Origin: Tuctoria greenei
Taxonomy: Eukaryota; Streptophyta; Magnoliopsida; Poales; Poaceae
Reading direction: 5' to 3'
DNA: 64,000 bases
Assembly (NCBI GenBank): GCA_036927565.1
Contig: JAYESD010000001.1
Coordinates: 7,254,001-7,318,000 of the forward strand
Shown here: piece after piece, positions 10,912 to 22,811 of the stretch
Layout of the letters: every line of letters begins with the position of its first letter
How positions within the stretch are numbered: position 1 is the first letter of the stretch
Position numbers and translations under genes: made by a program
The notes under the pieces: model-generated
Databases searched by the model: none
The model's input: the letters and a program-made list of their open reading frames with translations, nothing else
Told to the model about the DNA's origin: nothing

Positions 10912-10919
10912 TATAAAAA
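10912..10919 (+). promoter_or_regulatory. TATA box of the copia 3' LTR
   Basis: TATAAAAA lies downstream of the palindrome array, with transcription expected to start about 25-35 bases further on. Motif seen, activity inferred. Confidence 0.7.
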
Positions 10920-11674
10920 GAGGATCCACGGCCTTCCTCAGTTTACACACGTCGAATACTACTGAAAATACAAACCCTAGCGCCGCCACCTTGTCCCAAG
11001 AGCCCAAAACACATCTCCCCACACATCTAAAGTGCAAAAAGAGTAAAATCAATTGAACACTTGGATTCGGGATTGGGAGATTGTCGTTCCTTCGTTGTGA
11101 GCTCTTGGGGTTTGATCTTTCTACACTCATACTCTGCATTGTAATACTTTCAAGTGTATTTGATCGCTTTCTTCGTTGTAATTCTCGTGGGAGCCCTCAA
11201 CGTGTGAGGTTGCCCCACAAACTCGGTGATTACCCGTGCTAGTGGAATCAAGTCGGCCTTTGTGGTGACTTGAAGAGGGAAAGGGTTGGAGACCCGGCTC
11301 TGTGTGAGCTTGCTCAACGAGGACGTAGATCTCGTGGTGAGATCGAACCTCGGTAAAAATTCGTGTCTCTTGTGCCTTTATTTCTTTTACATTTTGTTCA
11401 TTAGATCACTTGATTGCTAAACATCAATTTAAGTTGCTTATAAGTTTTCACGTGCATTCTTAAAATAATCTTAAATCAAAGTATCTGTTATTCTCATTTC
11501 CGCTGCCAAAAGAATCTAGTTTCCCAAATAACATTTAACCAATTCACATATTTCAGCACATCGGACTAGTCCGCCCACACAATCGGACTAGTGCGGTCAA
11601 ACAAGTTTTTGACGACTCTATTAAGTGTCCAGGGAATTTTAAAGGCCTATTCACCCCCCTCTTGGCCACATTCA

Positions 11675-12888
11675 GTGATCTAATCAAGCCTGGTATGTGG
11701 ATGAGTTGGATTTTATGGTGGTTTGCTTGCTTTAGATTTAAGGACCGTTTCATGCGAGAATAAGCCAGGACTATAGTGTCACCACGAGGCCAAGTATGGG
11801 TGTGGCGTAGCTGATTAATTAGGGCTTTGCCAGTGCTATTTGGACCATTAAGGATGCTCGGGGAAGGGATAGTCGGATTGAGTTTGTTGATGATTGGGGG
11901 GCTACCCTGGGATCCGAATGGCTCAAGAGGGGGCCCTTGGTTGAAGATGTGCTCTGTAGGAGACATCGCCACTGATGAAACCTCAGTGGGGTCTAAATAG
12001 GCTAGTAATCCCTTTGTAAAGGCTATTTTGTGATCTATTGGCCACACACCAACAGAAGTTTGTAATGTGACCGATAGGTCACGGGCATAAGGGAGGTTCT
12101 TAGTCACCGAAAGGTGATGAAATCACGAACACGTGGGTAAAGTGGTACAAACTCTGCAGAGTCTAATAAAACTACCATGATAGCCGTGCTCCCGGTTATG
12201 AGCACCTGGACAACTTCCATGATTAGAGGGAACCTGATATTGGGATGGTTTTTGGGAAGGTTATGGTTTGGTACTGGTTATGGCTGGATATGGATTAAAC
12301 TATGACATTGAATATGGTTAATGGTATGATGGTGATGGATATGGAATATGGATTGGTGCTATGTTATTAATTATGGTTTATGATGGGAATACTTCACATA
12401 CGTACAACATATTGCTTTTTAAATGTTTTAATGTACTTTTCAGCACTTAGCCTTTATTACATTTCGTCATTTGTATCCGCTACATGTCATACTTTCCACA
12501 CTTGCTGAGTACGACAAGCACTCACTCTTGCAACCCCCACCCCCCCCCCCCCTAACAGTTGCAGGTCAGGATTGGGAGTATTACATTAATAATGCAGAGT
12601 TCTAGGCCGTGTCTACCGTCAGCTTTGCCTGTGGTGTTAGGAGCCGCGCTATCCCTTATGATTAGTTGCTTAATTAGAGTATTTCCGCTGCATTAGTTGA
12701 ACTTGTCATTAATAATCATTAGAGCTTGTATTTGAGGATATTTTGAATTGTGTAATTAAAGTACTTATTTAATAACTTGAGTTCTGGTAATTATCTGCTT
12801 ATCATTTGTGAATCACTTGTGTATGTGTGTTAAACATCCTGAGCACACATATACTGCACTTGGTTCATTTTCGAAACCAGGTGTCACG
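11675..12888 (+). repeat. Tekay element A, 5' LTR remnant
   Basis: Begins in mid-LTR at the copia insertion (GTGATCTAATCAAGCC, compare GGTGATCTAAGCAAGCC near 54566) and ends GGTGTCACG just before the PBS. GGTTAT-rich repeats and a C-run (12536-12553) are present. Confidence 0.9.
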
Positions 12889-12891
12889 AAT

Positions 12892-12904
12892 TGGTATCAG
12901 AGCC
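12892..12904 (+). other. Primer-binding site, initiator-Met (element A)
   Basis: TGGTATCAGAGCC three bases after the LTR end, as in the other Tekay copies at 25686 and 32943. Confidence 0.92.
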
Positions 12905-13001
12905 ACAGGTTGACCGTAGGACACAACCTAGATAGAATAGACACTTTAGAGGACATAGGAGCACTTAGGAATCGATGTGTTTTTGCTTGAAGTGTTGTTT
13001 G

Positions 13002-13087
<86 letters not shown>

Positions 13088-13231
13088 TGCTTGTGTGCTT
13101 AATAGAGGATCTTGGGGTGCTTTAGCATTGCCATGTCCACCTAGGCTAGTGTAGCTAGTTGGTTAGTTTCATATCCCTTGATGCATTTAGTTGGGGATGT
13201 TTCTAAATTCTTACCTATTGCTTTTCTTCAG
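12905..13231 (+). other. Leader of element A with (TA)n microsatellite
   Basis: Untranslated leader. A pure TA repeat of about 80 bases occupies 13002-13083. It sits at the place where element E has about 1.3 kb of extra sequence with an ORF. The leader ends in a pyrimidine run and CAG immediately before the gag ATG. Confidence 0.8.
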
Positions 13232-14400
13232 ATGGTGAGGACTCGCAACCAGAGGGATGTCAATAATGAGTAGGAGATCCATGGAGTGCCTTAGAACAAC
13301 ATTGGACAAGGACCCGCTCATGGAGCTATCAATATTGAGCAGCTACTGGCTATGCAGAACCAACTCATGCAGACCATCATACAAACTATGGGACAGCTGC
13401 AGGTTGTTAACATCAACAAACAGCCCCACATGCCTCCACTGCCACCCCCGCCTCCTCATAACCCATTGGGAGAGTTTATGAGGACTAGGCCGCCAACCTT
13501 TGCTCAAGCTGCCGACCCTATAGATGCTGATGATTGGCTCAAGTCCGTGGAGAAGAAACTTGCTATTGTCCAATGCAGTGACCGAGAGAAGGTGCTATTT
13601 GATTCTCATCAACTCGTTGGAGCAGCTGCGGATTGGTGGGATGCTTATTGCAATGCTTATGAGAATCAAGAGAGGATCACTTGAGCAGAATTCAAGGAGA
13701 ACTCCCATTCTCATTATGTGCCCGAGGGAGTTATGATCTTGAAGAGGCAAGAATTTGAGAACTTGAGGCAAGGAAAATCAAGCGTCAGTGAATATCTCAA
13801 TAAGTTCACTCAACTCTCAAGGTACGCCCCTGAGGATGAGAGCCGGGACAACCAGAAACAATACTTGTTCATGAGAGGCTTGAACAATGAGATCCAAGTG
13901 TAATTGCTCAATTGTAATTATGCCAATTTTCAGAAGCTTGTGGACAAAGCAATTGTGGTGGAGAATAAGATCCGTGAGATGGAGCAAGACAATAAGAGGA
14001 AGGCGCCATATCAAGGACAACAACAAGGAAGTAATGTGCGCCCTCGCTTTGCACCTCCTAATGCGCCATACTACAGCTCCTCTACTCCTGTACAGTGTCC
14101 TGGTTATGCACCGCGCCCAGCTCAGTTTTTGCAGCGGCGCCCTGTCATGCAAGCACCTAGGCCTCCAATGCCTTTTGCACCTCGTGCCAACTTTTCTGGA
14201 GCCAATGCGCAAAATCAAGTCCGTCCAAATTCTAGTGGAGTTAAGAAGTGCTATACTTTTGGAGAAGCTGGACACTTTGCACATCAATGTCCTAAGTCAG
14301 GCCTTGGTCAAGGAAGCAATGCGTCGAGGCAAAACCCAAGACCTAATGGAGGAGCGCCGCAAGGAAACCGCAGCCAGCATAATTTTGCTCGTGGCAATGT
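13232..14400 (+). pseudogene. gag: Tekay gag (element A)
   Basis: Starts MVRTRNQRDVNNE at 13232 and meets TAG at about 13271; further breaks are a TGA at 13682-13684 and a TAA at 13901-13903. The capsid core is clear (MRTRPPTFAQAADPIDADDWL, KVLFDSHQLVGAAADWW, LRQGKSSVSEYLNKFTQLSRYAPED). A basic, Pro-rich stretch follows, then a zinc knuckle CYTFGEAGHFAHQC in which the second Cys is Phe. The stop positions and loss of a zinc ligand show long decay. Confidence 0.9.
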
Positions 14401-14830
14401 GAACCATGTCTCTACGGAGGATGCTCAACAAGCGGATGGCGCGGTCATTGGTATGTTTCTTGCCAACTCCAACCCCGCGACTATGCTGTTTGATTCTGGA
14501 GCATCGCATTCATTCATTGCATCGAAATATGTTGCCAAGTATAGTTTGCCTATCTCTCATATGAAGTTTACTCTATTGGTTAAGTCTCCTGGAGGAGAGA
14601 TGAGGACAAATATAGTATGTCCAAAAGTAAGTCTTAGAATAAGGGGGGGTAGACTTCTCCGCCAACCTCATTGTTTTGGATTCTCAAGGATTGGACATTA
14701 TACTTGGTATGGACTGGTTGAGGAAGCACAATGGGGTTATTGAGTGTGCCACAAAGACGATGAAGTTGAACAATGAAGAAGGGATCACCGTAGAATTTGA
14801 AGCATCTCAAACCGCATCGAAGCAATTGGA
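14401..14830 (+). pseudogene. pol: Tekay protease region (element A)
   Basis: The active site LFDSGASHSFIA is intact. The frame shifts at a run of seven G (14640-14652), one more than in element E, and then continues LDSQGLDIILGMDWL in the frame starting at 14676. The gypsy aspartic protease here would cleave Gag-Pol. Confidence 0.88.
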
Positions 14831-15814
14831 GCTGAATCATATGGACGGTGTCGCAATTGAGGAGATTTCGGTGGTGTATGAATTTTTGGATGTTTTTCTG
14901 GACGAGTTGCTAGGTATGCCACCTGATCGAGACATTGAGTTTGTTATTGATTTAATACCTGGAATTGCACCTATAGCTAAGAGGCCGTATAGGATGCCTC
15001 CTATGGAATTAGCGGAGCTCAAGAAGCAGATTCAAGAGCAATTAGAGAAGGGTTTTATTCGTCCAAGCTCTTCACCTTGGGTAGCGCCCGTTCTATTTGT
15101 GGACAAGAAGGATGGAGCCCAAAGGATGTCCGTAGATTACCGAGCTCTCAACGAGTTAACAATCAAGAACAAGTACACCTTGCCACGCATAGAAGACTTG
15201 TTTGATCAGATCAAGGGTGCTTGTATCTTCTCTAAGATTGATTTGAGGTCGGGATACTTTCAAATGAAGATTAGACCATCGGACATACCCAAGACAGCTT
15301 TTAGGACACGGTATGGATCTTAAGAGTACACCGTGATGTCTTTTGGATTGACAAATGCGCCTGCCTACTTTATGTACCTAATGAATAAGGTCTTCATGGA
15401 GTACTTGGATAAGTTTGTTGTGGTGTTCATTGATGACATTATGATCTACTCGAAGAATGAGAAGGAACATGAGGAACACTTGAGGCTTACGTTGCAGAAA
15501 TTGAGGAAGCATCAATTGTAGGCAAGTTCAACAAGTGTCAGTTTTGGTTGAGAGAAGTATCGTTTTTGGGTCATATCATCTCAGGAGGAGGAGTATCGGT
15601 TGACCCCCAAGAAGTGAGAGACGTGTTGAAGTGGGAACCACCGCAAAATGTAAAGGAAATAAGGAGTTTCCTTGGGATGGTTGGATATTACCGTCGATTC
15701 ATCAAGGACTTTTCCAAGATAGCTAAGCCAATGACGGAATTGCTAATGAAGGGAAAGGCTTTCCAATGGACTCAAGCCTGTCAAAACAGTTTTGAGGAGT
15801 TGAAGAAGAGGTGA
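14831..15814 (+). pseudogene. pol: Tekay reverse transcriptase (element A)
   Basis: Motifs in order: MPPDRDIEFVIDLIPG, GFIRPSSSPWVAPVLFVDKKDG, RMSVDYRALNELT, FSKIDLRSGYFQ, the catalytic VVFIDDIMIYS, and IRSFLGMVGYYRRFI. Breaks are a TAA at 15321-15323, a stop with frame slip at about 15519-15525 and a TGA at 15812-15814. The FIDD aspartates are intact, but no complete enzyme can be made. Confidence 0.92.
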
Positions 15815-15829
15815 ACAACAACCCCAGTT

Positions 15830-16567
15830 TTGGTACTGCCGTATGTGAGCAGGAGTTTTGATATTTATTGCGACGCATCAAGGCAAGGACTTGGATGTGT
15901 GCTCATGCAAGAAGGTCAAGTGGTCGCCTATGCGTCAAGACAATTGAAGAAACATGAGCAGAATTACCCAACACATGATTTAGAACTTGCAGCCGTGGTA
16001 CATGCGTTGAAGATTTGGAGACACTATATCCTTGGACATAGGTGTGAAATTTATACGGATCACAAGAGTCTTAAGTATATTTACACACAAATGGATCTTA
16101 ATTTGAGGCAACAAAGATGGTTGCAACTCATTAATGATTATGAGTTGGGAATCAACTATCATCCACGAAAGGCTAATGTAGTGACCGATGCCTTGAATCG
16201 GAAAGGAGTAAGCCACCAACTCACGGTTTGGAAGATGCCATCCGAGTTATGCAAGGAGTTCGAACGGTTGAACCTCGGATTTGTGAATGAGATGGGAATA
16301 ATGGAGTTAAATCCAACCCTGGAGCAAGAAATTCGAGAAGCACAATCCACGGATCAAGAGATCAAGGAAATCAAGGAAAGGACCGAAGAAGGGAGAGAAT
16401 TCAGATTTGATGAAGACAAACATGGTACCTTATGGCTTGGAAAGAGAATCGTTGTGCCTAATGTAAGTCATATTCGGGAGACAATATTAAAGGAGGCACA
16501 TGACTCACCATACTCAATTCATCCTGGTTGTTCAAAGATGTACAAGGATTTGAAGACATGCTATTAG
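15830..16567 (+). pseudogene. pol: Tekay RNase H and integrase N-terminus (element A)
   Basis: RNase H residues are visible (FDIYCDASRQGLGCVLMQEG, then HDLELAAVVHALKIWRHY, then YTDHKSLKYI). These are followed by the connection KANVVTDALNRKG and the integrase zinc domain start (HDSPYSIHPGCSKMYKDLKTCY). The frame ends at a TAG at 16565-16567 where E has a Trp codon. Confidence 0.92.
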
Positions 16568-16576
16568 TGGGCCAAC

Positions 16577-17783
16577 ATGAAAAAAGACATAGCCGAATAT
16601 GTTGCGTTGTGTTATATGTGCCAACGAGTTAAAGCTGAACACCAAAGGCCAGCTGGGTTATTGCAACCATTGAAGATCCCAGAATGGAAGTGGGAAGAAA
16701 TCGAAATGGATAGTTGGGTTACCACGTACTCAGTCCGGTTACGACTCAATTTGGGTAATTGTGGATCGATTAACCAAGTCAGCTCATTTTGTCCCCGTGA
16801 AGACCAAATATACAGCTGCACAATTGGCCGAAATATACATGGAGCATATTGTGTGTCGACACGGAGTACCGAAGAAGATAGTCTCGGATAGAGGTTCTCA
16901 GTTTACCTCCAGATTTTGACAGAAATTTCATGAAGCATCAATAACAAGGTTGAACTTCAGTTCAGCATATCACCCTCAAACGAATGGACAAACCGAGAGG
17001 ACCAATCAAATTTTGGAACATATGTTAATAGCTTGTGCTTTGAAGCATGGGAAAAGTTGGGACAAGAGCTTGCCATATGCAGAATTTTCATACAACAATA
17101 GTTACCAAGCAAGTTTGAAAATGTCACCTTATGAACCACTATACGGAAGGAAGTGTAGAACACCTTTGTTTTGGAATGAAACAGGAGAGAACCAAGTATT
17201 TGGTCCTGATGTGTTACAAGATGCCGAAAGGCAAGTTAAAATAATTCGTGAAAACCTAAGGGCTGCTCAGTCGCGGCAAAAAGGCTATGTGGATAATAGG
17301 CGAAGGAATCTGGCATTTGAAGTAGGAGATTTCGTATACCTCAAAGTGTCACCTATTCGAGGGCAACGCCGGTTTAACGTCAAAGGAAAAATGGAACCTC
17401 GTTACATCGGACCATTTAAGATTCTGGACAAGCGGGGAGAGGTAGCTTATCGACTCGAGCTGCCAGCGTATCTCTCCGATGTACACGACGTGTTTCACGT
17501 ATCTCAACTCAAGAAGTGTCTGAGGGTGCCAGAAGAACAGGTGCCGATGGACGAGTTAGAACTTCAGGAGGATTTTTCCTATGTCGAGCAACCTATCAAG
17601 ATCTTGGACGTGAAGGAAAGGGTCACGAGGAATAAGAGGGTCCGTTGGTGCAAAGTGCAATGGAACCACCATACGAAAGCCGAAGCTACGTGGGAACGTG
17701 AAGAAGACCTGAAGGCAGAATTCCCTCATCTTTTCTCCACGCTGTCGAATCTCGAGGGCGAGATTCACTTTAAGGGGGGTAGC
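16577..17783 (+). pseudogene. pol: Tekay integrase core and chromodomain (element A)
   Basis: The zinc pair CYMCQRVKAEH is followed by a frameshift near 16710-16720, so the first core Asp region reads out of frame. The second Asp (VSDRGSQF) precedes a TGA at about 16918. The rest (16950 onward) is open: the Glu motif PQTNGQTERTNQ, then SPIRGQRRFNVKGK and the chromodomain (IKILDVKERVTRNKRVRWCKVQ, then EATWEREEDL). Only one residue of the usual aromatic cage, the Trp of the KVQW motif, is evident. Reading passes through the PPT into the inserted Retand LTR. Confidence 0.9.
17770..17782 (+). other. Polypurine tract of Tekay element A
   Basis: TTAAGGGGGGTAG, identical to the PPTs at 38949 and 42167 except that here a Retand LTR follows at once. 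GTAGC at 17779-17783 is the target duplication of element F. Confidence 0.85.
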
Positions 17784-18680
17784 TGTCGGTGGTTTTGATC
17801 CGGCAGATCTCCCGACACTACTAAAAGTGTTTGCAGAGTTTGAAGTTCGGTGTGGGCGCACGGAGATTCAAGAAGGTGAAATGTAAAGTGACACAGGAGA
17901 CACAAAGATTTACGTGGTTTGGGCCGCCTGAGCGTAATACCCTACTCCACGGGGTGTGTTGGTGTTGTATTGGATGTATGAACTCAACTCAGGTGACGTG
18001 AGTTGAGAGCGCGTGTGAGCCGATCAGACCAGATCAGATCAGATCAGATGTTATCAGGTGTCCTCTATGTATCGTCGGCCTGTCCTTTTATAGTACAAGG
18101 ACAAGCCGTTACAAGTTGGCCTGGCCCGACATGTGGCCCCGGCGGCTACTAATATTGATACACATTTGATGCGCTTAATTACCCTTAATGACTGAGTTAC
18201 GGGCTTTGACAGCGCCATTACTGGTAATAAGGGTCGTCCGATCGTGTGTCATTAACATAGTATTAATGACACTTAATCGGGTCTTGAAGTCCTTGATTCC
18301 CCTTTGAAGATCCGGAGCCGTTGTGGATTCTACCGGAGGTTTGAGGCTGAAGATCCGACGGTTGGACACGTGGCAGCTCCGGAGCATACTGTGGGGAACA
18401 GATAGGTCCGGTGCCACCAGACACGTGTCAGTTCTGGAGCTTCCCTCAGTCTGGGGTTAGGTCCGGGGGTGCCGTTATGGTACATAGCCCGAAGCTTCCC
18501 CCTTGTGGGCGGTAGCTCCGGTTTGATGGTACACGTGGCGACCCTGGGACTAACCATGTTGGGGAAGCGGGTCCGATTATGTCTGACATGTGGGCCTCTG
18601 AAGGTCTTCAAATCAAGTAGATGACATTTCCTTGAGATCTTTGCAATCTCAAGGGGTATACGGTACTCAGGGTACCGACA
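17784..18680 (-). repeat. Retand-type LTR of element F (3' LTR, reversed)
   Basis: Begins TGTCGGTGGTTTTGATCC and ends GGTACCGACA, the reverse complement of the LTR at 46993-47903. Its left flank is GTAGC (17779-17783), matching GTAGC after the partner LTR at 53042-53046. To its right the sequence is a reversed polypurine-type tract, as expected for a 3' LTR read on the minus strand. Confidence 0.9.
18077..18110 (-). promoter_or_regulatory. TATA box in an inverted repeat, element F LTR
   Basis: On the minus strand CTATAAAAGG lies between arms CGGCTTGTCCTT and AAGGACAGGCCG (one mismatch). The same structure is exact in the LTRs at 47566-47598 and about 52438-52470. Confidence 0.65.
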
Positions 18681-19181
18681 GTGGCCCCCTGGGCCCACCT
18701 CTGGGGAAGACCCCTTGGGTGAAGTCATTCCGCCGGAGGTGGGTCCATCCTTTGACTTTTGAGCCGAGTCTTCAAAGGTCTTCAGATGTGCCGTTGGCGA
18801 TAGTTTTGGAGTTAAATCCTCACCGCGTGGCATATCCCGGGTGCGGCAAATGAGATCTCTGGCGGGCGGATCTCACGCAATTGAAGGTCGCCGGTTCCCG
18901 ATACTAAAATTGTATCGGTTCCGCGTGCCTTGTCAGGCCGCCGCCTTCGGGCTTCCCGCCTTTCATGATGATAACCGTTCGCCTGGGTAAGAACCTCGAC
19001 TTGATCATCGAGGTGGTCCCGAGCCCTCTTGTCATCGGCAGGGTGAATTTTTTGAATAGTATCTTCGGCTTCCCTGCGGTTTCTATCCAAGCTTTGCGGG
19101 GGCTTACTTAAGAAGGAAAGCGCGCACCGTCTAGGGTTCTTTACGCCTCTCATATGAACTTGCGCTCGAACTCCCAAACTT
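18681..19181 (-). other. Element F, PPT and region between 3' LTR and antisense ORF
   Basis: Immediately right of the LTR is a C-rich strand, GTGGCCCCCTGGGCCCACC, whose complement is the G-rich plus-strand primer of element F. The rest to 19181 shows no coding match. On the plus strand it would be the leader of the antisense ORF that follows. Confidence 0.6.
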
Positions 19182-19816
19182 GTGCTTACTTTTCCTCCCT
19201 TGCCTCGCTGTGCTGCGATGGAGTTGGGTCTCCGCGAGAGCCGCTTGAAGACCAAAAGTGACCTGAAGAAGGTCCGGGCCCTCATGGGGTGGTCCCCGGA
19301 CTTCTTCAACCACCTGGTCTGCGCCGGGGGAAAGCTCCCATTTGAGAAGGAGCACGTCGGCGAGATGGTGTACTTTTCTGCGTACGCCATGGCGGGGTTG
19401 ATCCCACCCTTTTCCTCCTTTTTCTTGATGCTGCTAGACTTCTATGGTCTGCAGCTGTACCACCTTGGCCCCCATTCCATTCTTCTAGTGTCTGTCTTCG
19501 TCCACTTCTGTGAAATGTGGGTGGGCATCCCCCTGCATTGAGCTTTTCCGGACCTTCTTCACCGTCCATACCTCCTGAAGGAGTGATGAGTACCTTGACT
19601 TCTACTACTTTGTGAAGCGCAAGAAGTGCCCATTCAAGTACCTCCGGTCGTTTCCCTCTGGAAAGTGGGACGATTGGAAGAAAGACTGGATAGTCATTCG
19701 GGTGGAGGACCACGAGAAGCTGGAGCTACCCGAAGGCCTCCCCAACATCGACACTGCAGTCTGGAGTGAAGCTCCGGTGCTGTCGGATGCCTTCAAACCT
19801 GCTCTGACGAGGATCC
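19182..19816 (+). pseudogene. Antisense extra ORF of Retand element F, N-terminal part
   Basis: Plus-strand reading, opposite to element F. From the ATG at 19182 (or 19218, MELGLRES) it contains the signature of the domain named putative gypsy type transposon: FFNHLVCAGGKLPF, then IPPFSSFFLMLLDFYGLQL and VFVHFCEMWVG. A stop with frame change at about 19539 is followed by the continuation DFYYFVKRKKCPFKYLRSF in another frame to the Tekay insertion at 19817. Antisense ORFs next to the 3' LTR are known in the Tat/Retand lineage. Its role is unknown. The C-terminal half lies at 45045. Confidence 0.8.
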
Positions 19817-22811
19817 TGTGACGCCCGATTCCGAAAATGAACCAAGCTAACGCATATGTGTGCCCAGGATGTTCAACACACATACACGAGTGATTCACAA
19901 ATGATAAACAGATAATTACCACAGCTCAAATTATTAAATAAGTACTCTTATTACATAATTCATTATATCCTCGAATACAAGCTCTAATAGATATTAATGA
20001 CAAGTTCAACTAATGCAGCGGAAATAAACTAATAAGCAACTAAGCAATTAAGCATAAGGGATAGCGCAGCTCCAATAACACCACAGGCAAAGCTGACGGT
20101 AGACATGACCTAGAACTCCGCATTATCACCATTAAACTCACAACCCTGACCTGCAACTGTTGGGGGGGGATTGCAAGAGTGAGTACATGTCGTACTCAGC
20201 AAGTGTGGAAAGTATGACATGTGGCTGATTCAAATGACGACAATAATAATGGCTAAGTGCTGAAAAGTACAGTAAAACATTTGAAAAGCAATATATATAT
20301 ATATATTATTTGATGTAAACCCATCATATACCATGTAACCATAATAATACCAGTCCATAATTCACCATTACCAATAACCATAATCAATGTCATAAACCAT
20401 AATTTCATCCATAACCATAACCATAATCATAATATCAACCATACCCATTACCAAACCATAACCATCCCAATAACCCTCCCATTACCAAATTCCCTCTAAT
20501 CATGTAGGTCATCCAGGTGCTCATAACCGGGAGCACGGCTATCATGATAGTTTTAATAGACTCTGCAGAGTTTGTACCACTTTACCCACATGTTTGTGAT
20601 TTCATCACCCGTCGGCGACTAAAGAACCTCCCTTATGCCAATTACACTTCCTTTGGTGTATGGCCAAGAGATCACAAAATAGCCTTTACAAAGGGATTAC
20701 TAGCCTATTCAGACCCCACTGAGGTTTCACCGGTGGCGATGCCTCCAACTGAGCACATCTTCAACCAAGGGCCCCCTCTTGAGCCATTCGGATCCCAGGA
20801 TAGTCCCACCAATCATCAACAAACCCAATTCGACTACCCCTTCGCCGAGCATCCACAATGGTCCAAACAGCACTAGCAAAGCCCTAATTAATCAGCTACG
20901 CCGCATCCATACTTGGCCTCGTGGTGGCACTGTAGTCCTGGCCTATTCTCGCATGAACCGGTCCTTAGATCTAAAGCAAGCAAACCACCATAACATCCAA
21001 CCCATCCACATACCAGGCTTGCTTAGATCACCCATCACCATACCGTATCAACCAGTTCACATTAACCAGAATATCATTAATACATAATTAAATATGTAGT
21101 GTTGTTTGTCATCCCAATTAATTAAGCGAAACAAAAGGTAAAAACCCTTCCCGACTCTCTACCATACATTCCAGGTGACAAGGGTGGTCAAACAAAATTA
21201 GTAAACTTCCTACCATAGGATTCCCATCAAATTGACACAAGCCATGCAGTTTGCAAACAAAACATTTATTTTAAAATAGGATCAATATGCTTCAAGGACA
21301 CTTGCCTTGCTCCGGCGGATAGGGTTGCTCAAGCGCTTCGAAGTCTTGGTTCTGAAAATCCTCGTACACGATCTCTTGAGCAGTTTCCTCTACTCGTGAT
21401 CACACATACAAAAATATACATACAAATCAACATGATGCACACACATTAATCAACATACGATGATATGCATGCATGCAAAGATCAATCATTAATTAACTAT
21501 GGTTGTTTATTAATTAGATGCAACTAGTTCATACACGTTCATACGAGTTTACGGGGGTTTTAGAGTGGATTAATGCTGCTGAAAATAAAATTATGGTGCA
21601 ACTAAAATTAATTTACGTCTATTAGATCTAATACGTCGCTAAAATTCGCATCGGAAAAACGAATCCTACCGTAGATGCGATGGCTTCGAAGATCGAGGGA
21701 TGGGGACAATGCGTAGACGAAGTAGATGCGCAAGGTCCTCCGGTGGCACGACGACAGCGATGCGATGGCGACGATCTCCGGCGGACGGTGGCACCCTCCT
21801 CTTTTTCTTCCTCTTCTTCCCCTTTTTTTTCTTCTTTTTTTTTCCTTCCTGGCGGCTGCTCCTGGTGCCTTTTTTCCTAGCCGGCGGCTAGGTCTTCTCT
21901 TCTGGGCGTCCCTGACGGCGCTGTTTCTGGCGGCGTGGCTTTCTGGGCGCTGGGGATTACGATGCCTTTGTGGCTTTTTATAGCCGGCGGGACACGACCG
22001 CTAGGGCCGGCGCGGTGCGGGTGGGAGCGGGGCCGGGGCGCTCGGCGGGAGGTGCGGGTGGCGCGGGGCCCAGGCGCCTCGGGCGCTGGGTGGCTTGGGC
22101 GCGCGTTTCGGCACGGTGCGCGGCAGGCGGGGCAGGCGGCGCGCAGGGGCTGGGCGGGGCGAGCGGGGTGGGGCCCGGCGTGCTGCGGTGCGGGTGAGGC
22201 CAGGCGGTCGCAGGGCAGGCGGGGTGGGCGAGCGCGCAGGCGCGCGGGAGGGCGAGCGGGGCGTGGGGCCCGGGGCGGCGGGGTGCAGGAGGCGGGGTCC
22301 AGGCGGCGTCGGTGCGGGGGATGGGCGGGACCGCGGTGCGCGATTCGGGGTGGGGCGCGTGGAGGCGGGGGGCCAGGCGGCGGGGCCGGTCGGGCGACCG
22401 AGCGCGGGAGCGGTTGGCGGGGTGCGTGGTCGGCGGCCGGGCCGGCGGTTGAGTTTTGCTTTTTTTTCTCTTCTTCTCTCTTTTTTTTATATTTTTATTA
22501 TTATAATATATTTTATTATTTATATTTTATTTATTTTATTTATCTTATTCATTTTATTTATTTATTATTATATATATATTTATTATTATATAATTTATTT
22601 ATATATATTTCTTTTTATCTATTATTATTATTTTATATTTGTTCCCTAATACATGTTTTAGGCTATAATTATTATTTTCTATTTCTTCTTTTGCTACATA
22701 CATTTGTATATATATGCTCCATCTTTTATGTTTTATTATTTTTCTTTTATCCTGTTAATGTTTAATGCATGATCATGTATGCAATGCATGATGCGAAAAT
22801 CTAGGGTGTTA
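19817..22811 (-). repeat. Tekay element C, 3' LTR (reversed)
   Basis: Begins TGTGACGCCCG, the reversed LTR end, and finishes near 22811 with the reversed LTR start (GGGTGTTA, one base short of the usual GGTGTTACA). Its GC-rich block (22000-22450) differs strongly from that of D and E, so it is another subfamily. Reversed TATA (CTATAAAAAG on the minus strand) is at 21974-21983. A short AT repeat lies at 20289-20307. Open frames such as 21935-22765 are compositional. Confidence 0.9.

Larger units (their letters stand above)
1..11674 (+). mobile_element. SIRE/Maximus-type Ty1-copia element (I), left end outside window
   Basis: Order is partial 5' LTR, initiator-Met PBS, gag with a coiled-coil C-terminal half, protease, integrase, RNase H, a third ORF, PPT and 3' LTR. 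Integrase before RT/RNase H is the copia order, and the long gag plus an ORF after pol is typical of the SIRE/Maximus lineage. It lies in the 5' LTR of Tekay element A: sequence after 11674 continues a Tekay LTR in mid-length. It is broken by a solo Tekay LTR (1338-4379) and by loss of most of RT near 6933. The target duplication cannot be checked because the left flank is off the window. Confidence 0.93.
10292..11674 (+). repeat. Copia element I, 3' LTR
   Basis: Starts TGTAAGTGCATCTAGG after the PPT and ends CCACATTCA, 1383 bases. Its last 463 bases match 1-463. It contains a 66-bp tandem repeat with palindromes, a TATA box and a donor-like CTCGGTAAAAATTCG downstream. Minus-strand open frames at 10555-10862 are translations of the tandem repeat and are not genes. 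Confidence 0.95.
11675..17783 (+). mobile_element. Tekay-type gypsy element A, left part
   Basis: LTR remnant, PBS, gag, PR, RT, RH, IN and chromodomain in gypsy order. The right part (53047-55781) was separated by insertion of Retand element F into A's PPT. The LTR remnant and the LTR at 53056 share private features, such as the GTAATG..GGTCAC segment near 12062-12080 and 54954-54976, and the run of sequence around 12250-12390 and 55145-55280. This supports their being one pair. Coding is broken in many places. Confidence 0.88.

Noticed and set aside
12536..12553. Poly-C tracts (also 23282-23304, 25321, 44687)
   Set aside because: Simple homopolymer variation at the same LTR position in each copy; of no evident function.
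18632..18853. Short plus-strand ORF across the F LTR and its inner edge
   Set aside because: It starts inside the LTR, crosses the PPT and has no match to known element proteins.
21935..22765. Long Arg/Gly-rich open frames in the Tekay LTR GC block (also 23003-23821, 30377-31145, 39100-39856, 42231-43176)
   Set aside because: They combine a GC-rich block and an AT-rich block of LTR DNA, differ between copies, and have no recognisable domain; composition alone keeps them open.
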